NCBI GenBank assembly: GCA_040882565.1
Contig: JBBEAZ010000024.1
Location: 124,001-188,000, forward strand
Reading direction: 5' to 3'
Origin: CF-162 sp040882565
Lineage (GTDB): Bacteria; Chloroflexota; Dehalococcoidia; SM23-28-2; RBG-16-64-32
DNA: 64,000 bases
The notes beneath the pieces were generated by a model. The model saw only the letters and a list, made by a program, of their open reading frames with translations. It was not told the origin of the DNA and made no database searches. The position numbers and the translations under genes are program-made. Position 1 is the first letter of the stretch; every line of letters starts with the position of its first letter. Positions 49,503 to 57,680 of the stretch are shown piece after piece.

Positions 49503-49734
49503 GTTCCCTGACGAACGAAGCCTGCCCTGAGCGCCAGCCGAATGGGGCCCCGGCGCAGCGTAGGCCTGCCCTGAGCTCGCAGCCAAAGCGGCGGATCACC
49601 CCGTTCCCTGAGGAACGAAGGGCCCCGGCGCAGCGAAGGCGAGCATGCCAGGACATTCGCCGTGTACGTGCCTCGGCGCAGCGAAGGGCCCGGCCCGAGC
49701 GCCGCGCCGGCCGCCGCCGAAGCCTGCCCTGAGC
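49503..49734. repeat. Cluster of short mosaic repeats (REP-like)
   Basis: Contains GTTCCCTGA(C/G)GAACGAAG twice (49503, 49603), CCGGCGCAGCG(T/A)AGG twice plus a variant at 49671, and CCTGCCCTGAGC three times (49521, 49565, 49723). GTTCC..GGAAC forms a hairpin. One further copy of the first two blocks lies at 62246-62283. No gene is seen from 49463 to 49953. Confidence 0.8.
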
Positions 49735-49774
49735 CGTAGCCGAAGGGGGGCAAGCACTCGCGACCACATCCCAC

Positions 49775-49928
49775 TGGGCGGTGGTCCACGACTGGAAAGA
49801 GTTCATCCCGGCGTTCATCGAGGAAGTGAAGAAGGTCAAGGCCTCCTAGTCCGTGCCCTCTTGCGGAACGCCGTGGTGGAACGCGTCGGAATTCGCGCGG
49901 TCGTAAGCCGAGCAGGCTAAACGCTCGA
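49775..49928 (+). repeat. Direct repeat, right copy: relic etfA 3' end
   Basis: Matches 48357-48510. The reading frame of the last 24 etfA codons and the stop are intact here but there is no upstream gene. It ends 25 bp before the first CRISPR repeat. Confidence 0.95.
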
Positions 49929-49953
49929 TGCTGTTGGCGCAGGCGTAGGAGCG

Positions 49954-51879
49954 GTTTCAATCCTCATTCTCCCCGTGGGGAGGGTGCAACGCCGCCGTGC
50001 CCGCGCCCTCGCGTCACGCGCAACGGATTTCAATCCTCACCCTCCCCGTGGGGAGAGTGCAACGACCTGCAGTCTCTCAACGCCTGTGCCAACGCTGTAC
50101 TGGTTTCAATCCTCACCCTCCCCGTGGGGAGAGTGCAACGGCGTCCCCTCCGTCCAGACGTCGCCGGGGTTGTAGTTTCAATCCTCAGCCTCCCCGTGGG
50201 GAGGATGCAACAAGGGCAACAAGCGGGCGTTCAAGCACGGACGCCGGACGTTTCAATCCTCAGCCTCCCCGTGGGGAGGATGCAACACGACGTTGATCGC
50301 CGAGACGATGTACTCGCCGCTGTTTCAATCCTCAGCCTCCCCGTGGGGAGGATGCAACCAGCGAGAACGCGCCCGCTGGGGAAGGCGATGCCGTGGTAGC
50401 CGTTTCAATCCTCAGCCTCCCCGTGGGGAGGATGCAACTCCTTGCACCAGCCCTCCCGCATCGTGTCCGCCCAGTTTCAATCCTCACCCTCCCCGTGGGG
50501 AGGATGCAACCCCGCAAGTCGACCCGGACGTACCCCGGTTCTGGGTTTCAATCCTCACCCTCCCCGTGGGGAGGATGCAACTCGGTCCTTGCGGTACCAA
50601 CCCGGCACTCGCCGATTTGTTTCAATCCTCACCCTCCCCGTGGGGAGGATGCAACACCGACGTCCACCGCCGCATTGCCACAATCACCCAGTTTCAATCC
50701 TCACCCTCCCCGTGGGGAGGATGCAACGTGGGATTGCCGGCGTAGCGCTGCCACCACCGGGTTTCAATCCTCACCCTCCCCGTGGGGAGGATGCAACTTT
50801 GTAGAAAACGAAGTGCCGCCACTGGTCAAGCGTTTCAATCCTCACCCTCCCCGTGGGGAGAGTGCAACGCCCAGCGGATGAAATTCAGTCCATCCGGTAC
50901 CCTGTTTCAATCCTCACCCTCCCCGTGGGGAGAGTGCAACTACAAGCGTAGTTGTGCCCGTGGCGCGAACAATGCGTTTCAATCCTCACCCTCCCCGTGG
51001 GGAGAGTGCAACAATCTGGCGCTTGCGCCTCTAGTCACCAAAGGAGGTTTCAATCCTCACCCTCCCCGTGGGGAGAGTGCAACGCCTGCGCCGCCGTCGG
51101 CTCGCTGTCGCGGTCAACCTGTTTCAATCCTCACCCTCCCCGTGGGGAGAGTGCAACAACAAGAGTAGTTGTACCTACTGCCCGGACAATACGTTTCAAT
51201 CCTCACCCTCCCCGTGGGGAGAGTGCAACGGGTCGGCCAGCGGCAAGACGGCGGCGAGTATCAGAGTTTCAATCCTCACCCTCCCCGTGGGGAGAGTGCA
51301 ACCTGATCACGTGCCTGCGTGAGCAGCTCAACATCAAGGAGTTTCAATCCTCACCCTCCCCGTGGGGAGAGTGCAACGGCTGGAGATGGGCGGCAACATC
51401 ATGGACCTCAAAGAGTTTCAATCCTCACCCTCCCCGTGGGGAGAGTGCAACTCGTCGCCATCCCGCGCTACCTGGTCCGCTCGGAGTTTCAATCCTCACC
51501 CTCCCCGTGGGGAGAGTGCAACCTGGCGTCGCGGCCCGGAGAAGGGCGTTACTACGTGTTTCAATCCTCACCCTCCCCGTGGGGAGAGTGCAACTTGATC
51601 GGTCGCCCAGTAGCCCTTCCCGGTGTCCTGGTTTCAATCCTCACCCTCCCCGTGGGGAGAGTGCAACTTGGCGAGATCAGACCTCGATGGTACTTCCACG
51701 AGTTTCAATCCTCACCCTCCCCGTGGGGAGAGTGCAACCGGTCTACATCGTGGCGGCGCGGCCCTCGCGGGGGTTTCAATCCTCACCCTCCCCGTGGGGA
51801 GAGTGCAACCTCGAGGTCCGTCGCGGAAGCGTTGTTGTACGGGTTTCAATCCTCACCCTCCCCGTGGGGAGAGTGCAAC
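49954..51879 (-). CRISPR. CRISPR array, 27 repeats of 37 bp, 26 spacers, type I-C
   Basis: On the plus strand repeats begin GTTTCAATCCTCACC and end GAGAGTGCAAC, with a CTCCCC/GGGGAG stem. On the minus strand they end in GGATTGAAAC as in type I-C. Spacers are about 34-39 bp. The leader and cas2 are at the right, so new spacers join there; transcription is on the minus strand. The left end has the most degenerate repeat (49954-49990, CATTCTCC). Blocks of repeat variants: 1; 2-3; 4-7 (CAGCC, GGATG); 8-12 (CACCC, GGATG); 13-27 (CACCC, GAGTG). Repeat 2 starts with A instead of G. Confidence 0.98.
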
Positions 51880-52044
51880 GGCTCAAAATCACCCAAAATC
51901 GACGCCCGCCCCTTCGGTGCGGCGTGATGTGGGCAACCTTAGCCCTCTTTGTCAACGACGAATCACCGTCCAGGTGACCGAAAACGGCTCCAAATGCGCG
52001 CGAACCCTTCGCGTCATCCTCCGTCGCCGGCTGTCCGCGCACAG
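51880..52044 (-). promoter_or_regulatory. CRISPR leader between cas2 and the array
   Basis: 165 bp without a gene. The minus strand has TTGACA (51950-51955) as a possible -35 box and an A/T-rich stretch next to the first repeat (ATTTTGGGTGATTTTGAGCC), where transcription and spacer insertion would take place. Confidence 0.65.
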
Positions 52045-52335
52045 TCAGATTATCAGAGGGTCATGCAGGTCGTATGGAGGCTTCTTCCCCATCACCTGCA
52101 GGTAGCGATCGCGCGGCTCTCGCAGGCGGTAGATGCGCAGACTGTCCTGTTCCGGATTCATCTCACGCCCCAAATGGTGCTTGAGCAGTTCGAGTTGCTC
52201 GCGGTTGAGCACACACTCGAAAACTGACTTCTGCACTCTTTGCCCGTGTGCCTCACATACCTTGGCGACACGGCGCAGGCGCCGCCTGCCAGCCGCCGTC
52301 TCCGTCGAGACGTCGTACGTTACGAGCACCTCCAT
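52045..52335 (-). CDS. cas2: CRISPR-associated endonuclease Cas2
   Basis: A 96-residue Cas2: LVTYDVSTETAAGRRRLRRV with the conserved Asp8, then HGQRVQKSVFECVLNREQLE and SLRIYRL. As a dimer it holds the Cas1 integrase pair during spacer uptake. It is the last gene of the operon, 9 bp after cas1. Confidence 0.97.
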   Translation of the reverse strand: MEVLVTYDVSTETAAGRRRLRRVAKVCEAHGQRVQKSVFECVLNREQLELLKHHLGREMNPEQDSLRIYRLREPRDRYLQVMGKKPPYDLHDPLII

Positions 52336-52344
52336 TTCTTCCTC

Positions 52345-53376
52345 CTACCGATAGAGAAACGGCGGGTAGTCCTTGATGTCGCCCCTCAGGTGCCGTGCGA
52401 GCAGACGCGCCTGTACATGCGGGACAAGTCCCAAAGGAACCGGCTGCTTCAGCACCCTGTGACGGATCTCTTCCTCCTTTCGCTTCTGGTAAGCCACTAT
52501 AACGGTGCGCCTCCCTTCATCAGTCATCTGCACGCCCCCTCCCGGACTATGCTCGAAATCCTCCTGCTTCACCTGGCGGCGGTTGATCAGGGTCATCGCC
52601 AGCCTGTCCGCCAGGACCGGGCGCAGTTCCTCCATGAGGTCCAGCGCCAACGCCGGCCGGCCTGGCCGGAGGGCATGCAGGAAGCCAACTTGCGGATCGA
52701 GCCCGACGCCCTCCAGCGCCGACGAGCACTCCGCGCGCAGCAACGCATAGAGGAAGGACAGGAGGGCGTTGGCAGGGTCTCGCGGCGGGCGGCGGGAACG
52801 TCCATCCGGGGCCATGGTCGGTCTGTCGGCTCTGACCATGTACCCGAAGACGCCGAAGTATGTGCGCGCGGCATCGCCTTCGCACCCCCGGATCTCGTCC
52901 AAATCGCTGGCCGTGCGAAGTCGGCGAAGGATGTTGGCAACATACGCGGCGGCATCAGCGAGCACCAGGCGATCGCCCATATCGCCGGACTCTCGCGCCG
53001 CACGCAAGAGGACGTTGCGGCTGTTCTGGATTTTCGCGGCGACGATCTGGCGCGCGATCTGGGCGGGGCGCTCGGGGTGCGAGAGCGCGAGGTGCTGGGC
53101 GCGGCGGAGGAGCACGTTCCCGCGGGTCGGGCCTTCAACTCGGGCCTTGAACCGTCCGTTCCGGCCCAGCCACACCAGCGTCCGGCCGTCCTCGGCGCAG
53201 CGGTGAACGAGGAACGGACTGACGCTCACCTGCCCGAAGACGACGATCCCGCCCAGGCGCAGCAACGGCGCCCGTAGCTTCGTCGCGCCTTCGACGACGA
53301 CCCGCACGGTGTCCGACTCGAGGTTCAGGTACGCTCCCTGAGTTTGCACGTAAAGGACGTTCAACAGTTCATGCAT
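52345..53376 (-). CDS. cas1: CRISPR-associated integrase Cas1
   Basis: A 343-residue Cas1 (type I-C). The metal-binding triad is Glu166 (CEGDAARTYF), His234 (VGFLHALRPG) and Asp246 (ALDLMEELRP). The start is set at 53376 because it overlaps the cas4 end by 8 bp and begins with the family pattern LLNVLYVQTQGAYLNLE. It inserts new spacers at the leader end. Confidence 0.97.
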   Translation of the reverse strand: MHELLNVLYVQTQGAYLNLESDTVRVVVEGATKLRAPLLRLGGIVVFGQVSVSPFLVHRCAEDGRTLVWLGRNGRFKARVEGPTRGNVLLRRAQHLALSHPERPAQIARQIVAAKIQNSRNVLLRAARESGDMGDRLVLADAAAYVANILRRLRTASDLDEIRGCEGDAARTYFGVFGYMVRADRPTMAPDGRSRRPPRDPANALLSFLYALLRAECSSALEGVGLDPQVGFLHALRPGRPALALDLMEELRPVLADRLAMTLINRRQVKQEDFEHSPGGGVQMTDEGRRTVIVAYQKRKEEEIRHRVLKQPVPLGLVPHVQARLLARHLRGDIKDYPPFLYR

Positions 53377-54061
53377 CGCCCGCCCCTTCTCCATCCGCTT
53401 CCGCGGGGTCATACGGCACGAACAACGCTCCCTGCAGTCCGCGGAGGCGCGCGGGCTCCGCAACGACGTGCGGCAGGCAGGCGTTGATGAGCGAGCAACT
53501 GGGGCATCGCGCGTCATTGGGAGCTGCCGGCAAGCGCTGGGTTTGCAGCATGCGCCGTATGTCTGCGATCGCTGACAGCGTCGCCTCGCGAAGGTCATCA
53601 TCGATGTCCACCTCATGCCGCCGCCTCACGGCGTGATAGAACACCGCGCCCTTCGCCACCGTCACGTCAAGCATCTCCTCAAGGCAAAGCGCCTGCGCGC
53701 AGAGCTGGAGGTCTGCGTGCCGGCCCCGGCGCCGGCCGACCTTGTACTCGACAGGGTAAGGCCCCGCCCGCCGCATCTCCACTACATCCGCCTTGCCTCT
53801 CAGCGCCAGGCGCTCAGACCATAGCGGCATGGAGCGCAGGACACGCACGCCGCGGGCCTTCTCCTTATCCGCCTTGTCGACGCGTTCGTGCGCGAGTTGC
53901 CCCTTGATCGTGAAGATGTTCTCCTCGAACGTCTGCTCGATGTGGATGAGGCCGCACTGGCGCGGGCAATAACTGTAGTGCTCCAGCGCCGAGATCGGCA
54001 CCTCGATCTCGTCGGTGTCGAACAGGCCTTCGGCGCTGAGGTTAGTGGCGCTGTCCATCAC
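53369..54061 (-). CDS. cas4: CRISPR-associated exonuclease Cas4
   Basis: A 230-residue RecB-like nuclease. ALEHYSYCPRQCGLIHIEQ holds the first cysteine, GKADVVEM and PVEYKVGRR the catalytic Asp and Glu/Lys, and CPSCSLINAC the other cysteines of the Fe-S cluster. It trims and selects prespacers by their PAM. It overlaps both neighbours. Confidence 0.96.
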   Translation of the reverse strand: MMDSATNLSAEGLFDTDEIEVPISALEHYSYCPRQCGLIHIEQTFEENIFTIKGQLAHERVDKADKEKARGVRVLRSMPLWSERLALRGKADVVEMRRAGPYPVEYKVGRRRGRHADLQLCAQALCLEEMLDVTVAKGAVFYHAVRRRHEVDIDDDLREATLSAIADIRRMLQTQRLPAAPNDARCPSCSLINACLPHVVAEPARLRGLQGALFVPYDPAEADGEGAGDA

Positions 54062-55161
54062 CCCACTAGCCGGGTGAGCGTGACCCCCGGGAAGCCAAGG
54101 GCATCGAGGGGGCCGGATTGCGGAGCGTCGTCGATGGAATAGTCGTCACAGCTTTCGGGCTCCGACACTTCCGGATTCTTGGCTATCGACACCAGTTGGA
54201 ATAGCCGGTGGGCGGGGGCGTTGCCGAGTTCGGTAGCGTGCGAGAAGATGAATACCTCGCAGACCCTCATTTCGCCTCTCGCTGCGGAGCGGTCGAAGGT
54301 GAAGAGGTCGTACGCGTCATTGTGAAAGGCAGCCCAGAAGGCTTCTAGGTCGTCCGACGAAACACCCGTTTGCTTCGCCAGAATGGGGCTAAAGAAGCCG
54401 TGGGATTCGTAGAGAGCGTAGGGGACAGCCCACTTACGCCCCATTTCAGTGTCTCCAGTTTGCATACGCGCAGCCGTCGTTCTGGCGTTTCGTGTTAGTG
54501 TCAAGTTCAACACCCGTATGCGATCTTTGGAGATGGCAGGGCTTAGCTGCATGGGGCCACGCACTTGGCCGGCGTTCAAGCCGGTCGACAGAACCGCCCC
54601 AAACATTCGTATGTCGTAGTAGTCCTTGCACAGTCGTTGACGCACTGTCTGTCTATCCGATTTTGCGACCTTCTTACCGCCACTCTCGGACAACGCTTTG
54701 GCGACGCCTAGTAGCTTCGTTCGCAGGCCAGTCGCCATGTCCGCGTCGTCCAGCCCTTCGAAGATCGCCTGCTGGATATCGTTTCTCTTGGCAGACTCGC
54801 CCGCGTAGATGAGGACCCCTTCCTCGATCGAGAACCCCTCAGGATTGTTCTCTTCAAACCACTCGGTCACCTCCTCGTCTCCCATCGGAGTCTGCACGGG
54901 TGCGATGCCCGAGTCGGCGAACCCTTTCGCAATCAACGAGTTGAGAGTGTGTTCGCTCTGAATGAAGATCGAGCCAGGCTGGAGCATGTCGATCACATTC
55001 CGAATTTTCCGCTTGATCGCGACATCGGTGACTATGCCGCGCCCGGTTGCCGGATCGACTCTGGGTTGATTGTCTGCGTCTGGGTCGCCGTTGGGGTTAC
55101 CGCTCCGGACATCGAACAACAGGACGAAGTCGTGCCGCTTTGATGGATCTGTGTGGATCAC
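54058..55161 (-). CDS. cas7: Cascade backbone protein Cas7 (Csd2, type I-C)
   Basis: A 367-residue RAMP protein with the I-C opening RHDFVLLFDVRSGNPNGDPD and RVDPATGRGIVTDVAIKRKI. It is longer than typical Csd2 (about 290), mainly through extra sequence between residues 70 and 170 and at the C-terminus. It coats the crRNA spacer. It starts at GTG after GAAGGGAG and is followed directly by cas4. Confidence 0.95.
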   Translation of the reverse strand: MIHTDPSKRHDFVLLFDVRSGNPNGDPDADNQPRVDPATGRGIVTDVAIKRKIRNVIDMLQPGSIFIQSEHTLNSLIAKGFADSGIAPVQTPMGDEEVTEWFEENNPEGFSIEEGVLIYAGESAKRNDIQQAIFEGLDDADMATGLRTKLLGVAKALSESGGKKVAKSDRQTVRQRLCKDYYDIRMFGAVLSTGLNAGQVRGPMQLSPAISKDRIRVLNLTLTRNARTTAARMQTGDTEMGRKWAVPYALYESHGFFSPILAKQTGVSSDDLEAFWAAFHNDAYDLFTFDRSAARGEMRVCEVFIFSHATELGNAPAHRLFQLVSIAKNPEVSEPESCDDYSIDDAPQSGPLDALGFPGVTLTRLVG

Positions 55162-55186
55162 GTCGATTCTCCCTTCTGGTGGTCTA

Positions 55187-56980
55187 CTATTGAGAGGCGC
55201 CTCGCGAGCCGGCGTGCTTGTGGAATTCAGCGCGCTGACAGTAGAAGCCTAGGGCAAACTCACACTGGTCGGGCGGACTCAGGTAAGGCGGGAAGCCTCC
55301 CGTGGAATTCTTGAGTTTCTGATGGATGTCTTCGAGCAGGCGATTGAGTTCGCCGTACCCGCGCTGCTTTCGGCGGAGCTTCGGCAGATGCGCGACCTGC
55401 GCCAGTGCCAACATGTGACTGAACACGGACGCCGGAGCGACCGACGCAGCGCCGTAGTAACGCTCAACGAGCGTCGTGTTCAACTTGCCGTCGGCGGCCC
55501 TGCGCTGCGCTTCCGCCAGCACGGCCAACAGCTGCCCGCACAGGTAGCCCGGGTTCAAGTGTTCAGGATCAAGCATCTCCATTTGACTTGCGTCCTCCCT
55601 TCCGTGTGTCAAGGCAAGTTTCGCCGCAGCCGTGAGGGCGGCAATGTGGCGGACCCTTTCTTCTTCCTCAGCGCTCTTGGCGCGTGCCCCCTGGGTCCAG
55701 AGGACGCGCAAGCGGCTCGCCGTGGCTGTTACCAGTTGTCCTGGCAGGCTCTGACCAAGGTAAGCCGCCCTCAGCAACCCGCGCGTCAGGTGGGGGTCCT
55801 GGCTATGCAGCGCGGCTACGATGGCGGCGATTGAGACAGCCCGCGGCTCGCCGCCCCAAGGACTGACGAGCCGGAGGCCGCCTAGGAAACGGCGCAGGCG
55901 CTCCTGCAAGTCGGCGAGCGAGACCGAGAACCACTCGCGGACGACGAGGCGACCCTTGTTGGCGGACAGGACCGCCAAGTGGAACCTCTCGGTGTCGAGG
56001 GTCAGCCCGGCATCCCTCGGCGCCCAAGGGAGCTTGAGCAGGTTCTCGACGTGCTGGATGTCCGCCTGCAGGGGTTCGCCCTCATCGGACCTGAAGTCCT
56101 CGGCCAACACCGCCCTTAGGGCTTCCTCGCTGATCACCGCGCCCCGCTCCTGAAGCTCCACCGGGTGGGAGAGCCAATAGACGGCAAGCTGACTGCGGAA
56201 GGGATCAGGAGGCCCGTTCGGGCGAACCCGCTTGCGGACAATCTCCGACCTGTGATTCTTGTTCTGTCCCGCGACAAGGAAATCAAGCGTATCGATGATG
56301 GTGCTGGCGCATCGAAAGCAGATGGGCGAATTCTCAGTCTGCCTTCGGCCGAACGAGCGGAACGCGGGATCGTCAAACGAGGTGACCTGACACTTCTGGC
56401 CGAATAGCACTAACGGTCGAGGGAAGGTTCGCACGACCTGTCCTTTATTGGCGCAAACGACGCAGACCGTCGGATACTTGGAGGAGAGTTCAGACTCGAG
56501 GTGCTCAGCCCAGAATCGCTGTATTCCCGGTCGCTCGAACGGAAAGACCAACGGGTCCACTCGGAGTGCTACGAGGTCCTTGGCCTTCATCTTCTTCGTT
56601 TTGGCCGGGGGCGGTTTCCCTAAGAAATCAAGAATGGCCGCTACCTCCGCTCTCTCCTGCGCGTCGGCGGCCCGGCCAGTTGCTTCCTCAAGAAGCCGAA
56701 CGTAAGCCTCATGAACGGGCTTCATGTCTTTACCCATGGAGAACAGAACCTCAGCTGTCTCGAACAGGAGGAAGGGCTTCAGGCCGCTCCGCTTCCCTGA
56801 CCGATACCGGTCAGGTGCGAAAACTCGACGAAGTTCCCCGGGTGTGAACCGACCGCTAACATGTGGTTGCTTGCCGCCTAGTTCGATGATCCAGTTGACC
56901 GCTTTCTGCTTGTAGGCGACGGGGCCCATCTCGTCGTCTGTGCGGAAGCGATCCGACGCGATCACCAGCTCTCTAAACAC
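55187..56980 (-). CDS. cas8c: Cascade large subunit Cas8c (Csd1)
   Basis: A 597-residue protein of the type I-C large subunit family: an N-terminal region with GPVAYKQKAVNWIIELGGKQ, a zinc-finger-like pair (CVVCANKG and CFRCASTI), and FWAEHLESELSS. It recognises the PAM and recruits Cas3. Internal translation often yields a small subunit (Cas11c) in I-C systems; candidate starts near the last third cannot be ranked by eye. It overlaps the cas5 stop by 8 bp. Confidence 0.94.
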   Translation of the reverse strand: MFRELVIASDRFRTDDEMGPVAYKQKAVNWIIELGGKQPHVSGRFTPGELRRVFAPDRYRSGKRSGLKPFLLFETAEVLFSMGKDMKPVHEAYVRLLEEATGRAADAQERAEVAAILDFLGKPPPAKTKKMKAKDLVALRVDPLVFPFERPGIQRFWAEHLESELSSKYPTVCVVCANKGQVVRTFPRPLVLFGQKCQVTSFDDPAFRSFGRRQTENSPICFRCASTIIDTLDFLVAGQNKNHRSEIVRKRVRPNGPPDPFRSQLAVYWLSHPVELQERGAVISEEALRAVLAEDFRSDEGEPLQADIQHVENLLKLPWAPRDAGLTLDTERFHLAVLSANKGRLVVREWFSVSLADLQERLRRFLGGLRLVSPWGGEPRAVSIAAIVAALHSQDPHLTRGLLRAAYLGQSLPGQLVTATASRLRVLWTQGARAKSAEEEERVRHIAALTAAAKLALTHGREDASQMEMLDPEHLNPGYLCGQLLAVLAEAQRRAADGKLNTTLVERYYGAASVAPASVFSHMLALAQVAHLPKLRRKQRGYGELNRLLEDIHQKLKNSTGGFPPYLSPPDQCEFALGFYCQRAEFHKHAGSRGASQ

Positions 56981-57668
56981 CGGCTGCCTCCATCTCAGAG
57001 ATCTCCGAATACTTCTCGGGAGGCACGCTCAGCCAACCTTGCTCGCAACGCGCGTTGAAGATCAGGGTCTGACTATAACCCCAGGCTTCTCGTCTGCCGC
57101 CGGGCCCGTGCTTCCCGAACCTAAGCTCCTTCCGCTCAGCGCTCTCGACATACGCTATCTCGAACAGAACCGGCCCCACGTCCATGTCGAGAGGCTGCGG
57201 CGTGTCGCCGTTTGGCGGACCGAACGAGGCCGCGAACTCGCGCGTGCCAAGGTAGGGCGTGTGGTGGCATTGGCCGCGCTCGACGCGCCGCTTGAACTGG
57301 TCCGAGTATTTGTAAATGGGGTCAGTCGCCCAGAGCCGCAAAGCCATCTCAGCGCGGATCAGGTAGGCGACATCGCGCAACACGACGCTTGTTCGCTGCT
57401 GCCGCTTGTCCTCTACTCGGATCGGTGACTGGCCCTGACGATCGGAAAGCTCGTTGCGGAGCAGCGCCATCTCGCTTCCCTGTTTGAGCACCCCGATTTG
57501 ACGTATCTCGTAGCGGAATTCGGGTTTCCAGAAGATGGCTTCAAGCACCCCTCTGGCGGCGCTCGGAGTCATCACGGGATAGGTCATGCGTTCAACTTTG
57601 AGCTCTGGCCGTGTGAACAGGGCGAAATCACCCCACACCTTCACTTCGATCTGTGCGCGCTCTTGCAT
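56973..57668 (-). CDS. cas5: crRNA-processing Cascade protein Cas5 (type I-C)
   Basis: A 231-residue Cas5d/c. IEVKVWGDFALFTRPELKVE and YPVMTPSAARGVLEAIFWKP are diagnostic. In type I-C it replaces Cas6 and cuts the pre-crRNA at the base of the repeat hairpin. The ATG at 57668 is 5 nt after AGGAGG; a GTG at 57674 overlaps the ribosome site. The operon has no cas6, as expected. Confidence 0.96.
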   Translation of the reverse strand: MQERAQIEVKVWGDFALFTRPELKVERMTYPVMTPSAARGVLEAIFWKPEFRYEIRQIGVLKQGSEMALLRNELSDRQGQSPIRVEDKRQQRTSVVLRDVAYLIRAEMALRLWATDPIYKYSDQFKRRVERGQCHHTPYLGTREFAASFGPPNGDTPQPLDMDVGPVLFEIAYVESAERKELRFGKHGPGGRREAWGYSQTLIFNARCEQGWLSVPPEKYSEISEMEAAGV

Positions 57669-57680
57669 GCGCACCTCCTC

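Noticed and set aside
49211..49960. 249-residue open frame on the minus strand beside the CRISPR array
   Set aside because: It runs antisense through the Doc gene, REP-like repeats and the etfA-tail repeat.
50952..51977. Open frames of up to 341 residues across the CRISPR array with repeated peptide FNPHPPRGESAT
   Set aside because: They are translations of the CRISPR repeats and spacers; the 37-bp repeat plus spacer length leaves frames open by chance.
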